Assembly (NCBI RefSeq): GCF_024753245.1
Contig: NZ_JANUGX010000007.1
Coordinates: 1 to 64,000, forward strand
Length of the DNA: 64,000 bases
Direction: 5' to 3'
Source: Massilia norwichensis
Lineage (GTDB): Bacteria; Pseudomonadota; Gammaproteobacteria; Burkholderiales; Burkholderiaceae_D
Below are positions 26,745 to 35,770 of the stretch, piece after piece; position 1 is the first letter of the stretch; each line of letters begins with the position of its first letter. The notes beneath the pieces were generated by a model. That model was not told the DNA's origin and made no database searches. It was given only the letters and a program-made list of their open reading frames with translations. The position numbers and the translations under genes were made by a program.

Positions 26745-28064
26745 ATGGCACAATCCGCACCAAGCAATCCGGCACTGAGCCCGGCCGTCCCGGCCGGCGC
26801 CGCCAACAATGCCAGCAACAACGCCGGTCCGCTGGTGATCGTCACCATCCTGTTCTTCATGTGGGGTCTCCTGACCTCGCTGAACGACGTCCTGATCCCG
26901 CACCTGAAGGCGATCTATACCCTCAGCTACCTGCAGGCGATGCTGGTGCAGTTCTGCTTCTTCGGCGCCTATTTCGTGGTCTCGGTGCCGGCCGGCGCCC
27001 TGATCCGCCGCGTCGGTTACCAGCGCGGCGCGGTGATCGGCCTGCTGATCGCGGCCAGCGGCTGCGCGCTGTTCTACCCGGCCTCGCAGAGCGGCTATGG
27101 CCTGTTCCTGTTCGCCTTCTTCGTGCTGGCCAGCGGCATCACCATCCTGCAGGTCGCGGCCAACCCTTACGTGACCGTGCTCGGCCCGGCCAGCACGGCG
27201 CCGAGCCGCCTGACGCTGACCCAGGCCTTCAACTCGCTGGGCACCACGATCGCGCCGCACCTGGGCGGCATCCTGATCCTGTCCGGCGCGGCGCTCGGCG
27301 CCGACAAGCTGGCCGCGATGAACGCCACCGAGCTGGCGGCCTACCGCGCGCATGAAGCGGCGAGCGTGCAGGGCCCTTATCTGGTGCTGGCCGCGACGCT
27401 GGCGATCCTGGCCGTGCTGTTCGCGCTGGCGCGCCTGCCGAAGATCGTGCACGGCGAGGAAACCACGGCCGCTGCCGGCGGCAAGGCGTCGGCGCTGGCT
27501 TACCGCCACCTGGTGCTGGGCGCGGTCGCCATCTTCCTGTACGTGGGCGGCGAGGTCAGCATCGGCAGCTTCCTGGTCAACTTCCTGGGCGAGCAGCACA
27601 TCGCCGGCCTGGCGCCGGCCGTCGCCGCCAGCTATGTCAGCCTGTACTGGGGCGGCGCGATGGTCGGCCGCTTCATCGGTTTTGCCGTGATGCGTTACGT
27701 CAGCCCGGGCAAGAGCCTGGCCTTCAACGCGCTGGCCGTGATCGCGCTGGTGCTGGCTGCCATCTACGGCAAAGGGGCGCTGGCGATGTGGGCGATCCTG
27801 GCGGTCGGCCTGTTCAATTCCATCATGTTCCCGACCATCTTCAGCCTGGCGCTGCACGGCCTCGGCCGCCACACCGGCCAGGGCTCGGGCATCCTGTGCA
27901 TGGCCATCGTCGGCGGCGCCATCGTGCCCTTCGTGCAGGGCGCGCTGGCCGATGCGATCGGCCTGCAGCCTTCCTTCTTCGTGCCCGTGGCCTGCTACGC
28001 CTTCATCCTGTTCTTCGGCCTGAAATACGCCAAGCTGCACCTCGAGGCGGACGCCGCGGCCTGA
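26745..28064 (+). CDS. MFS sugar permease, FucP/GluP family
   Basis: A 439-residue, 12-helix symporter of the FHS family. [19 protein letters not shown] in helix 1 and the following [12 protein letters not shown], plus [13 protein letters not shown] and [16 protein letters not shown], are hallmark FucP/GluP stretches that form the sugar and proton pathway. AAGGAGACACC precedes the ATG, 19 bases after glk. In this operon glucose or galactose is the most likely substrate. A strong terminator follows. Confidence 0.92.
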   Translation: MAQSAPSNPALSPAVPAGAANNASNNAGPLVIVTILFFMWGLLTSLNDVLIPHLKAIYTLSYLQAMLVQFCFFGAYFVVSVPAGALIRRVGYQRGAVIGLLIAASGCALFYPASQSGYGLFLFAFFVLASGITILQVAANPYVTVLGPASTAPSRLTLTQAFNSLGTTIAPHLGGILILSGAALGADKLAAMNATELAAYRAHEAASVQGPYLVLAATLAILAVLFALARLPKIVHGEETTAAAGGKASALAYRHLVLGAVAIFLYVGGEVSIGSFLVNFLGEQHIAGLAPAVAASYVSLYWGGAMVGRFIGFAVMRYVSPGKSLAFNALAVIALVLAAIYGKGALAMWAILAVGLFNSIMFPTIFSLALHGLGRHTGQGSGILCMAIVGGAIVPFVQGALADAIGLQPSFFVPVACYAFILFFGLKYAKLHLEADAAA

Positions 28065-28093
28065 CGCATTTGTCTCACTGTCCCTGAGGACTT

Positions 28094-28127
28094 CCCAGCG
28101 GCGCTCGCGTGTCGCTGGGTTTTTTTT
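28094..28127 (+). terminator. Rho-independent terminator of the GH3-glk-MFS operon
   Basis: CCCAGCG (28094-28100) pairs with CGCTGGG (28113-28119), followed by eight T residues. Twenty-nine bases after the MFS stop codon. Confidence 0.9.
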
Positions 28128-28154
28128 CGATTGAACTTCGTGTAAGATGCGCCT

Positions 28155-28305
28155 ACCCATTGGGGAGTAGCCTGCTCCTGGTCCCGCCAGGAGTTCCCGT
28201 ATCAACATACTCGTTGCCGGTTTTATTCACGCAGGCGACGTGGTACGGGCAGCCGTCAAGCGCATCGCATGCGCCCGACTGGTCGGCAAGACCTTTGGCA
28301 TCCTG
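28155..28305 (+). promoter_or_regulatory. yybP-ykoY manganese riboswitch upstream of mntP
   Basis: The leader contains GGGGAGTAGCC (28162-28172), ATCAACATACTCGTTGCC (28201-28218) and GGCAAGACCTTTGGC (28285-28299), the conserved joining segments of the proteobacterial yybP-ykoY aptamer as found in front of E. coli mntP. The aptamer binds Mn2+ and turns on the efflux gene. The switch ends about 60 bases before the mntP ATG, which fits translational or termination control. Recognition is by eye; a covariance search would settle the exact borders. Confidence 0.88.
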
Positions 28306-28363
28306 CGCGCTTTTGACCGGGCCGCGCGGGCATGCCTCGTCTTCGCCCGGCCAGCGAGAAACC

Positions 28364-28927
28364 ATGAACGTAGCCGCCACGCTTGCCATCGCGCTTGCCA
28401 TGTCCACCGACGCCTTCGCCGTCGCCATCGGCAAGGGCGCCGCACTGCACCGTCCCCAGATCAAGGAAGCCCTTCGCACCGGACTGATTTTCGGCGTGAT
28501 CGAAGGCTTGACGCCGATCGTCGGCTGGGCCCTCGGCAAGGTGGCTGCGCCGTATGTGGAAGCCTGGGACCACTGGATCGCCTTCACCCTGCTGGGCGTG
28601 CTCGGCCTGCGCATGATCCACGCCAGCCTGACTGCCGACGAAGAGGAAGAGGAAAAGCCGAGCAGCCACTCGTTCTGGCTGCTGGCGATCACCGGCTTCG
28701 CCACCAGCATCGATGCGATGGTGGTCGGCGCCAGCCTGGCCTTCATCGACGCCAACATCCTCACCACCGCCGGCGCCATCGGCCTGGCCACCTTCACCAT
28801 GGTGACGCTGGGCGTGATGCTGGGCCGCGGCCTGGGCCAACTGGTCGGCAAGCGTGCGGAGCTGATCGGCGGGCTGGTGCTGATCGCGATTGGTGGGCTG
28901 ATTCTGTACGAGCACCTGAGCGCTTGA
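28364..28927 (+). CDS. mntP: Manganese efflux pump MntP
   Basis: A 187-residue, six-helix membrane protein. [13 protein letters not shown] (helix 1) and [15 protein letters not shown] (helix 4) are the paired DAF/DAM repeats of MntP that form the ion path. An acidic loop (DEEEEEK, about residues 92-98) separates the two halves. It exports Mn2+ from the cytoplasm. The start was set by GCGAGAAACC just before ATG; the longer frame starting at 28109 is the riboswitch, not protein. Confidence 0.95.
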   Translation: MNVAATLAIALAMSTDAFAVAIGKGAALHRPQIKEALRTGLIFGVIEGLTPIVGWALGKVAAPYVEAWDHWIAFTLLGVLGLRMIHASLTADEEEEEKPSSHSFWLLAITGFATSIDAMVVGASLAFIDANILTTAGAIGLATFTMVTLGVMLGRGLGQLVGKRAELIGGLVLIAIGGLILYEHLSA

Positions 28928-29270
28928 ATACCAGCCGCGCTGCCCAGCTGCCGTTCCGTGCTGCTGGTGGCGCCCGAGGGCCGCGGGCCCGGGCCGCTGC
29001 CGGACCGCTTCAAGCTGAGCTGCGCTTGCCGGGCCTGCGACAGCGAGGTCGCGCTGCGCTAGCGGCCGTGCTAGAATCGCCGCGTCGAAAAAGGCAGCGG
29101 CGGTTCCAGGTAAGCCCGCCCGCTTCCCACGCACGGAAGTTCTGTTCCTTGTCATCGCCAGGCCGAGGCATGCGAACCCACGACGAATCCGAGACATTTT
29201 TATTGTCCGGGCTCGTCGCGTGCGTGATTCTGATTCTGTTGCGCCGATGAGCCCATCACTGGAGCTCACT
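28928..29270. other. Intergenic stretch without a recognisable gene
   Basis: The mntP frame continues open past its stop codon for about 45 codons and encodes cysteine-containing text (SCRSVLLVAPEGRGP ... KLSCACRACDSEVALR, stop near 29062). The C-x-C-x2-C pattern looks like part of a small zinc-ribbon protein, but there is no start codon with a ribosome site and I do not recognise it; it may be the tail of a lost gene. From 29063 to 29270 I see no coding or clear regulatory signal except GGAG at 29261, which belongs to the next gene. Confidence 0.4.
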
Positions 29271-30788
29271 ATGCAACACCTTCCATCCTCATGTGACGTC
29301 CTCATCGCCGGCGCCGGCCCCGTCGGTCTGTTCCTCGCCTGCGAACTCGCGCTCGCCGGCACTTCCGTGCTGGTGCTGGAACGCGAGGCCGATCCGCACT
29401 CGAAGTTCAAGCAGCTGCCCTTCGGCATGCGCGGCCTGTCGGTGCCAACGGTCGAAGCGCTGGACCGGCGCGGCTTGCTCGACCAGCTCGCCCTGGCCAG
29501 GCCCATGCCGAACACCCTTGGTGCGCCATCGCAGCGCCCCGGCGGACACTTCGCCGGCATCGTCTTCCATGCCGATGGCGACGACCCCGCGCGCTGACCG
29601 TGGCGCCTGCCCGGCGCACCGGCCGGCATGCTGATGGCCGAGATGGCGGCACTGGAGACGGTGCTGGCGCGGCGCGCCGAAGCGCTGGGCGTGTGCATCC
29701 GGCGCGGCGCGGCGCTGTCCAGCCTGGTCCAGGACGACGAAGGCGTGAGCGTGCAGGCCGGCCCCGCCAGCGTGCGCGCGGCCTGGGTGGTCGGCTGCGA
29801 CGGCGCGCGCAGCGCCGTGCGCAAGGCTGTCGGTTTCACGTTCGCCGGCACCGAGCCGGAATTCACCGGCTATTCGCTGCAGCTCGAATTGGCCGACGCC
29901 GCATTGCTTGGCCCGGGCCGCCAGCTGATGCCGCGCGGCCTGATCGCCCAGTTCCAGCCCGGCTATCTGGCCGTGCAGGAATTCGACGGCGGCGCCGGTC
30001 ACGACGGCAGGCCGTTGAGCCGCGCGCGCGTGGAACAGCTGTTGCGCCGCGTGTCCGGGCTCGACCTGCGGGTCGCCACGCTGCACGCCGCCAGCAGCTG
30101 GACCGACCGTGCGCGCCAGGCCACGCGCTACCGCGAGGGCCGCGTGATGCTGGCCGGCGATGCCGCACACATCCACGCGCCGCTCGGCGGCCAGGGCCTG
30201 AACCTGGGCATCGGCGATGCCATGAACCTCGGCTGGAAGCTGGCTGCGACGGTCCGCGGCACGGTGCCGCAAGGGCTGCTGGATACGTATGAAGCGGAGC
30301 GCCATCCGGTCGGCGCGCGGGTACTGGATTGGTCGCGTGCGCAGGTGGCGCTGATGCGCCCCGATCCGGCGGCGCGCGCCTTGCGGGAAGTGGTCGCCGA
30401 TCTGATCGGCACCGACGATGGCGCGGCCCGCATGGCAGGACGCTTGTGGGGTATCGAGACGCGCTACGCACTCGCCGACAGCCACCCGCTGAGCGGCCGC
30501 AGCGCGCCCGACTTCGCCTTCGACGACGGCACCCGGCTCGGCGAGCATCTGCGCGATGGTCGGGCGCTGCTGCTCGACTTCAGCGGGGGCGCGGCCTTGC
30601 GCCAGCTGGCGGACCAGTACGGCGGCGCGCTACGCTACCTGGCGGCGGACGCGCAGGACAGGCTCGGCGTCGCCGCGCTGCTGGTGCGCCCGGACGGCAT
30701 CGTCGCCTGGGCTTCGTGCGCCGCCCCGGAACTCGCGCAAGCCGCCGGCGCCGCCGCGGCCTCGTTCCTGGGGCGGCGGGATTTGTGA
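29271..30788 (+). pseudogene. FAD-dependent aromatic monooxygenase (PheA/TfdB/MhpA-like), interrupted by in-frame TGA
   Basis: The ATG at 29271 follows GGAG. Codons 1-108 give the Rossmann opening DVLIAGAGPVGLFLACELA; TGA at 29595-29597 is codon 109; the same frame then continues (PWRLPGAPAGMLMAEM...) for 396 more codons with the DG motif VVGCDGARSAVRKAVG, the GD motif MLAGDAAHIHAPLGGQGLNLGIGDAMNLGWKL and a thioredoxin-like C-terminal domain. One substitution (probably TGG to TGA, Trp to stop) explains the break. The family hydroxylates phenolics with NAD(P)H and O2. If translated from the internal ATG at 29628 the product would lack the FAD ADP-binding loop. Sequencing error cannot be excluded. 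Confidence 0.87.
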
Positions 30789-30824
30789 CTGCGAATCACA
30801 AATCCCCGGGCGCGGCGCGCGATC

Positions 30825-32315
30825 TTACAGCTTGGCCCCGCAATACCGCTCCACGTACTGCTGGTGCGGCGGCAGCTGCGCCACCGTGCGCTCGACATGG
30901 GTGCGGATGCCCTCGAGGAAGGCGCTCAGCTCCTCGTCGCCCATCAGGTCGGCGCTCGGGTGGTGCTGCTCGGGCATGATGCCCTGGCCCAGCATCACCT
31001 GGATCCACGAGTTCTCGCCGAACAGCTCGTTGACGATGCGGAAGGCGCGCCCGGTCTGCTGGAACATGTCGATGCGGTGCTGCAGCTGCGGCGGCACCGC
31101 CATCTCGGCGGCCTGCTTCCAGTAGGGCGAGTCGCGGCGGTCGGTCACTTTGTAGTGCAGGATGATGAAGTCGCGAATGAATTCGATCTCGGACCAGGTC
31201 TGGTTGTTGTACTCGTCGACGTCGGACTGGCGGATGCCCTGCGAGGGGAAGTTCTGCAGCAGGCGCACGATAGCCCGCTGGATCAGGTGGATACTGGTCG
31301 ATTCGATCGGCTCCAGGAAGCCGCTCGACAGGCCGATCGCCACGCAGTTGTGCGACCAGGTCTTCTCGCGCTGGCCCGGCTTGAAGCGGATCACGCGCGG
31401 CTCGGTCAGGGCCTTGCCCTCGATGTTGCCGAGCAGGGTCGCCTTGGCGGTGTCGTCGTCGACGAAGCGGCTTGCATACACGATGCCGTTGCCGACGCGG
31501 TTCTGCAGCGGAATGCGCCACTGCCAGCCCCAGTCGTGGGCGATCGAGCGCGTCATCGGCAGCGCCGGGCCCATGGACTCGGTCTGTACTGCGATGGCGC
31601 TGTCGTTGAACAGCCAGTGCGACCAGTCCTGGTAGCCGACGCCCAGGGTCTGGCCGAGCAGCAGCGAGCGGAAGCCCGTGCAGTCGATGAACAGGTCGCC
31701 TTCGATGCGCTTGCCGGAGTCGAGCACCAGCGCGGCGATGTCGCCGTTCGCGGCCTGCTCGACGCTGGCGATCTTCGCTTCGACGCGCTGGACGCCGAAG
31801 TGCTCGCTGAAGCGGCGCAGGAAGCGCGCGTAGCGGCCGGCGTCGAGGTGGTAGGCGTAGTGCAGGCCGTCGTTCGGCAGGTGGGCGAACTTGCGCGCCT
31901 CGCCGGCCTTCAGCTCCATGCAGTAGTCGCCGTAGTCGCGCGCCAGGCCGCGCTCGCGGCCCTTCATCCAGAAGTGCTGGAAGCCGGCGGTCCAGTGGTC
32001 GGTGCCGGTGGTGCCGAAGGAGTGGATGTAATCCTTGCCGCGGTCGCGCCAGTTTTCGAAGCTGATGCCCAGCTTGAAGGTGGCCTGGGTGGCGGCCATG
32101 AATTCCTGCTCGTTGATGTCGAGCAGGCGGTGGAAGTGGACCAGGGTCGGGATCGTCGCTTCGCCGACGCCGACGGTGCCGATTTCGTCGGATTCGACCA
32201 GCGTGATGTCGAGGACCTTGCCGAGGGTGCGCGAAAGCGCCGCCGCGGCCATCCAGCCGGCGGTGCCGCCGCCGGCGATCACGATGCGGCGGATGGGCTT
32301 GTGCTGTTGTTCCAT
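30825..32315 (-). CDS. Tryptophan halogenase-family flavoprotein (last gene of TonB-associated operon)
   Basis: A 496-residue flavin-dependent halogenase. FAD loop GGGTAGW at 15-21, the flavin motif GVGEATIP at 49-56, active-site lysine K81 (ATFKLGISF) aligning with the catalytic Lys of RebH/PrnA, the halogenase motif WQWRIP at 264-269, and the later FLEPIEST Glu region are all present. Such enzymes use FADH2, O2 and halide to form HOCl/HOBr near the Lys. Gene context (halogenase, JmjC cupin, SapC, TonB receptor) differs from secondary-metabolite loci, so the natural substrate is unknown. AGGAGAC precedes the ATG at 32315; the longer frame to 32423 runs into the cupin gene and is rejected. 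Confidence 0.9.
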   Translation of the reverse strand: MEQQHKPIRRIVIAGGGTAGWMAAAALSRTLGKVLDITLVESDEIGTVGVGEATIPTLVHFHRLLDINEQEFMAATQATFKLGISFENWRDRGKDYIHSFGTTGTDHWTAGFQHFWMKGRERGLARDYGDYCMELKAGEARKFAHLPNDGLHYAYHLDAGRYARFLRRFSEHFGVQRVEAKIASVEQAANGDIAALVLDSGKRIEGDLFIDCTGFRSLLLGQTLGVGYQDWSHWLFNDSAIAVQTESMGPALPMTRSIAHDWGWQWRIPLQNRVGNGIVYASRFVDDDTAKATLLGNIEGKALTEPRVIRFKPGQREKTWSHNCVAIGLSSGFLEPIESTSIHLIQRAIVRLLQNFPSQGIRQSDVDEYNNQTWSEIEFIRDFIILHYKVTDRRDSPYWKQAAEMAVPPQLQHRIDMFQQTGRAFRIVNELFGENSWIQVMLGQGIMPEQHHPSADLMGDEELSAFLEGIRTHVERTVAQLPPHQQYVERYCGAKL

Positions 32316-32340
32316 GCTTGTCTCCTGCAGGTCGGTGTTG

Positions 32341-33363
32341 TTATCGGTTGAGGCGCTTGAGCAGCGTGCCGCGCAGCGCCCTGGCGCGGTCTTCGTCGAG
32401 CGGCGCCAGCGCATGCCGGGCATGCGGCGGCAGGTGGGCTACGCTGTCCTCGCCCGGTTCGAAAATGTAATGGCGGAAGACTTCCTGCCACGCGCTGCGC
32501 TGTGCCGGCGGCAGTTCGCGCATCGTCAGCAGGGCCAGCATCAGGGCATTGGTCGGCGAGTCCATGTACTCGGGCGACTGGCGCCACCAGTAATTCACCA
32601 GCACGTTGAACGGCGTGAGCGCTTCCACGTGGTGCCACCACATCGAGGGGATGAAGATGGCGTCGCCCGGTTCGAGTTCGGCCACCAGCGCGTGTTGCAG
32701 CGCCTCGCGAAAGCGCGGGAAGCGATCGTAATCCGGCGCGGCGAAGTCGACCAGGCTGATGGCCTGGCCGGCCGGGTTGAAGTCGAGCGGGCCGACGTAG
32801 AGGTTGGCCAGCTGCTCGGGCGGAAACAGCGTGAAGCGGCGCCGTCCGGCCGCCACCACCGCCAGGTTGTCCGGCAAGTCGTAATGCGCGGCGATGCGGG
32901 TCTGGTTGCCGATCCAGATGCTGGCCAGGGCGTCGCGCCCGCCCAGGTCGATGTCGTTGTCGCGGCGCAGGCCGGGCAGCACGGTGTCGACGGTGGTCGA
33001 GCCGACGTAGATCGCGGCCGGGCGCGGATTCTCGCGGTAGCCCTTCATCTCGTCCAGCACCGCGTCCAGGCGCGCGTGCGCCGAGTAGTAATTGAAGCCG
33101 GTCAGGTCTGCGTTGTAGAAGAAGCGGCCCGCGATCTCGGGTTTGCCCAGCATCGCGCCGACTGTGGCGCCCTGGTAGAAGCGGCGCAGGTAAGCATCAG
33201 CGGCATCGATCGAGGTGCGGGCGGCATCGACCAGCGGCCAGTGCGCCGCCAGGCCGCGTACGACGTACGGCTCGGTGGCGCGCAGCAGCGCATCGGACAA
33301 ATTCGCCGACGGCCGCGCGCCGCCGGCGTCGACCTCGCGCACTTGCTTAGCGATCGGCAGCAT
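32341..33363 (-). CDS. Cupin-like JmjC-fold dioxygenase (cupin_8)
   Basis: A 340-residue protein of the cupin_8/JmjC group. The iron triad is visible as H160-x-D162 (AAHYDLPDNLAVV) and a distal His at 244 or 245 (MWWHHVEAL), with RRRFTLFPPEQ as the co-substrate strand. It should use Fe(II), 2-oxoglutarate and O2 to hydroxylate a protein or peptide; the target is unknown. It overlaps the SapC gene by 17 bases and sits 25 bases before the halogenase gene, so the four genes look like one transcript. Confidence 0.87.
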   Translation of the reverse strand: MLPIAKQVREVDAGGARPSANLSDALLRATEPYVVRGLAAHWPLVDAARTSIDAADAYLRRFYQGATVGAMLGKPEIAGRFFYNADLTGFNYYSAHARLDAVLDEMKGYRENPRPAAIYVGSTTVDTVLPGLRRDNDIDLGGRDALASIWIGNQTRIAAHYDLPDNLAVVAAGRRRFTLFPPEQLANLYVGPLDFNPAGQAISLVDFAAPDYDRFPRFREALQHALVAELEPGDAIFIPSMWWHHVEALTPFNVLVNYWWRQSPEYMDSPTNALMLALLTMRELPPAQRSAWQEVFRHYIFEPGEDSVAHLPPHARHALAPLDEDRARALRGTLLKRLNR

Positions 33364-34108
33364 TCGCGCCTGCCAGCATGCGGTTCTTGCGTTCGATGAG
33401 TTCGCGGAACTGCGAAAGCGAAGCCACCGCCATGTAGATCGCCTGCAGGTAGCCGGCTTCGTGCAGGCGCGCCAGCTGCTCGCCGCTCAGCTTTGCCAGG
33501 CGTTCCTCGTGGATCGTGTAGAAGCCGGCCAGGCGGTTCTGCGAGCCGTCGTTCAGTTCGATGTCGAGCACGAAGGATTCCAGCAGCTCCAGGTGCAGCA
33601 GGGCTTCGATGAAGCCCTTCGAGGTCTCGAGGCCGTCGTGGATCGAGCGCAGCACGCGGCTGATGCGCTCCAGGTATTCGGTGCTGCCGCCGTACGACAG
33701 GAACAGCGGCTCGCCTTGGGTAGCGCTGACGCGCGGGCTGTCGAGGTCGACGTGGATCAGCATGCCGTCCTGCGATCCGTCGGCCGGGCGGCCGATCAGG
33801 AAGGGCTGGCGCTCGACGGTCAGCGGAATATACGGGGCGTCCCAACCGCCTTTATGCCATCCTTCGAGACCGGGGCCGCTGCCCAGGAACAGGTTCTCGC
33901 CCTGCTGGAAGCCGAACAGCGCGATCGGATCGAAGGAGGTGCCGTCCTGGTTCTTGGCGAAGACGATCGGATAGTGCGCCTGCAGTTCGCGGAACTCGGC
34001 CGGGAAGGTGAGAGCGGACATCACCGCGTCGCCATAGGCCGCGCCGCGCTGGGTGATGATGCGCATCTGCTTGTGTTCGTTGTTGTTCAGGAGTGCGTGA
34101 TTGGGCAT
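33347..34108 (-). CDS. SapC family protein
   Basis: A 253-residue protein matching the SapC family (AHYPIVFAKNQDGTSFDPIALFGFQ, GGWDAPYIPLTVERQPFLIG). The name comes from a Campylobacter surface-layer-associated gene; no biochemical function is established. No signal peptide, so probably cytoplasmic. It is the second gene of the halogenase2-SapC-cupin-halogenase1 operon, a set that recurs next to sugar TonB receptors in Xanthomonas, Caulobacter and relatives. Confidence 0.88.
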   Translation of the reverse strand: MPNHALLNNNEHKQMRIITQRGAAYGDAVMSALTFPAEFRELQAHYPIVFAKNQDGTSFDPIALFGFQQGENLFLGSGPGLEGWHKGGWDAPYIPLTVERQPFLIGRPADGSQDGMLIHVDLDSPRVSATQGEPLFLSYGGSTEYLERISRVLRSIHDGLETSKGFIEALLHLELLESFVLDIELNDGSQNRLAGFYTIHEERLAKLSGEQLARLHEAGYLQAIYMAVASLSQFRELIERKNRMLAGANAADR

Positions 34109-34126
34109 GGTGTCTCTTGTTATAGG

Positions 34127-35671
34127 TTAGATGCGTGGCAGGCCGTGCCTGCGGATATGGTCCAGCAATTCGCGGTTCGAGGGCAGGGCCGGCAGCATGC
34201 GTTCGGTCAGGCGCGCGGCTTCGCGGAAGGCTTGATCGGCCAGGTCGGGCCGGTCCGAGGCGCGCGCGGGATAGGCGAACCCGGCATCGCTGCCGAAGCC
34301 CATGCCGTACAGGATGTACTGCCAGCTGGCGGACGGGAACACTTCCTCGATGCGAGAAAAATCGCGGCGCGAGGGCGGGCGTGCGCGCCACAGCGCCAGC
34401 AGTTCCTGCAGGCGCTCGGGGATCGAGGCCGGGTCGCGGTGATCGCGCCAGTAGGCGGTGTCGCTGCGCCGGCTCAGCACGTAGTGCAGCTTGAGGAAGT
34501 CGATGACGCGCTCCCAGCGATAGGTGAACGCTTCGTTGAAGCGCGCCGCCACCACGTCCATCTCGGCACGGGTAGCCGGCAGGTCGTCGGCCAGCCAGGC
34601 GCTCGACAGTTCGACCAGCGCCAGCGCCGAGGCTTCGAGCGGCTCGATGAAACCGGCCGAGAGGCCGATGGCGACGACGTTACGGTGCCAGAAGCGTTCG
34701 CGGTAGCCGGGCTCGAAGCCCAGCTTGCGCGGCGCCGGCATCTCGACGGAATCGGAACCGCTGCGGGCCACGTAGGCGCGCAGCACGCGCTCGGCGTCCG
34801 CGTCACTCGTGTGCGCGCTCGAATACACATGGCCGATGCCGCGCCGGCCCGGCAGGCCGATGTCCCAGATCCAGCCGTTCGGCTGGGCACTGGAGGTGGT
34901 CTGCGAGGCGATCGGATCGTCTTCGTGCGCATACGGCACCTGCACTGCCAGCGCGCTGTCGTTGAACAGCACGTGGCGCTGGTGCAGCAGCGGCACGCCG
35001 TAGTGCTTGCCGAGCAGGAGCGACTGCATGCCGGTGCAATCGACGAACAGGTCGCCTTCGACCGTGCCGCCGCCGCGCAGCAGCAGGGCGGCGATGTCGC
35101 CGTCGTCCTTGCTGCGGATCGCCTCGACGTGATCGACCACGTGGCGCACGCCCAGCTTGTGCACGCAATGCTCGCGCAGGAACAGGCCGAACTTGCCGGC
35201 ATCCAGGTGGTAGCCGTAGTTGGCGACCGCCGCGAATTCCGGCGTGGCCGCCTGCTTCGGCGCGCGCCCGCGCACGCACAGGTGCGGCTGGAAGCTGACC
35301 AGGTCGGCGAAGGGGATGCCGCGGTGGGTGCGCTGCCAGGCGGCTGCCAGATTGGTATCGCCATAGCCCTGGGGCAGGACGAAGGGATGGAAATAGACGT
35401 CGTCGGCGGCGCCGCTCACCCATTGTTCGAAGCGCGAGCCCTGCTTGAAGCTGGCATCGCATTCGCGGAAGAAGTCGGATTCCGACACGCCGATGCGGTG
35501 CAGGGTGTCGCGCATCGAGGGCCAGGTGCCTTCGCCGACGCCGATCGTGGGCACGGCCGGGGATTCGACCAGGGTGATGCGCAGCGCGTGCTCGGCAGCG
35601 AGCACGCCGGCCACCAGCCAGCCGGCGGAACCGCCGCCGACCACCACGATGTGTTCGATCGTGTCACTCAT
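34127..35671 (-). CDS. Tryptophan halogenase-family flavoprotein (first gene of the operon)
   Basis: A 514-residue paralogue of the halogenase at 30825. GGGSAGW at 12-18, GVGEGTWP at 44-51 and K76 (CDASFKQGSRFEQW) are present, but the signature reads WIWDIG instead of WxWxIP and is followed by GLPGRRGIGH, so the proline that shields the flavin from acting as a monooxygenase is lost. This variant may be inactive as a halogenase or have a different oxidation role. AGGAAATATC precedes the ATG. It begins 43 bases past the TonB gene's terminator, so it may be expressed partly by read-through. Confidence 0.88.
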   Translation of the reverse strand: MSDTIEHIVVVGGGSAGWLVAGVLAAEHALRITLVESPAVPTIGVGEGTWPSMRDTLHRIGVSESDFFRECDASFKQGSRFEQWVSGAADDVYFHPFVLPQGYGDTNLAAAWQRTHRGIPFADLVSFQPHLCVRGRAPKQAATPEFAAVANYGYHLDAGKFGLFLREHCVHKLGVRHVVDHVEAIRSKDDGDIAALLLRGGGTVEGDLFVDCTGMQSLLLGKHYGVPLLHQRHVLFNDSALAVQVPYAHEDDPIASQTTSSAQPNGWIWDIGLPGRRGIGHVYSSAHTSDADAERVLRAYVARSGSDSVEMPAPRKLGFEPGYRERFWHRNVVAIGLSAGFIEPLEASALALVELSSAWLADDLPATRAEMDVVAARFNEAFTYRWERVIDFLKLHYVLSRRSDTAYWRDHRDPASIPERLQELLALWRARPPSRRDFSRIEEVFPSASWQYILYGMGFGSDAGFAYPARASDRPDLADQAFREAARLTERMLPALPSNRELLDHIRRHGLPRI

Positions 35672-35714
35672 GATATTTCCTATACGACAAAACCTGGCTC
35701 TGCGAGTCTACTCG

Positions 35715-35751
35715 AAAAAGTCACGGCCGGGCTATGCCGGCCGTGACTTTT
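35715..35751 (-). terminator. Strong hairpin terminator between the TonB receptor and halogenase operon
   Basis: A perfect 15-bp stem (35716-35730 with 35737-35751; core GTCACGGCCGG) and a 6-base loop, followed on the minus strand by TTTTT. It lies 20 bases after the TonB receptor stop codon. The stem also carries AAAA on its other side, so it could act in both directions. It would make the receptor transcript far more abundant than the downstream operon. Confidence 0.9.
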
Positions 35752-35770
35752 CAGCAACGCTACGTGAGGA

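Noticed and set aside
28109..28363. N-terminal extension of MntP back to 28109
   Set aside because: That stretch is the riboswitch; MntP begins with its first DAF helix at 28364.
30864..32351. Plus-strand frame opposite halogenase 1
   Set aside because: Shadow frame; the minus strand carries the halogenase motifs.
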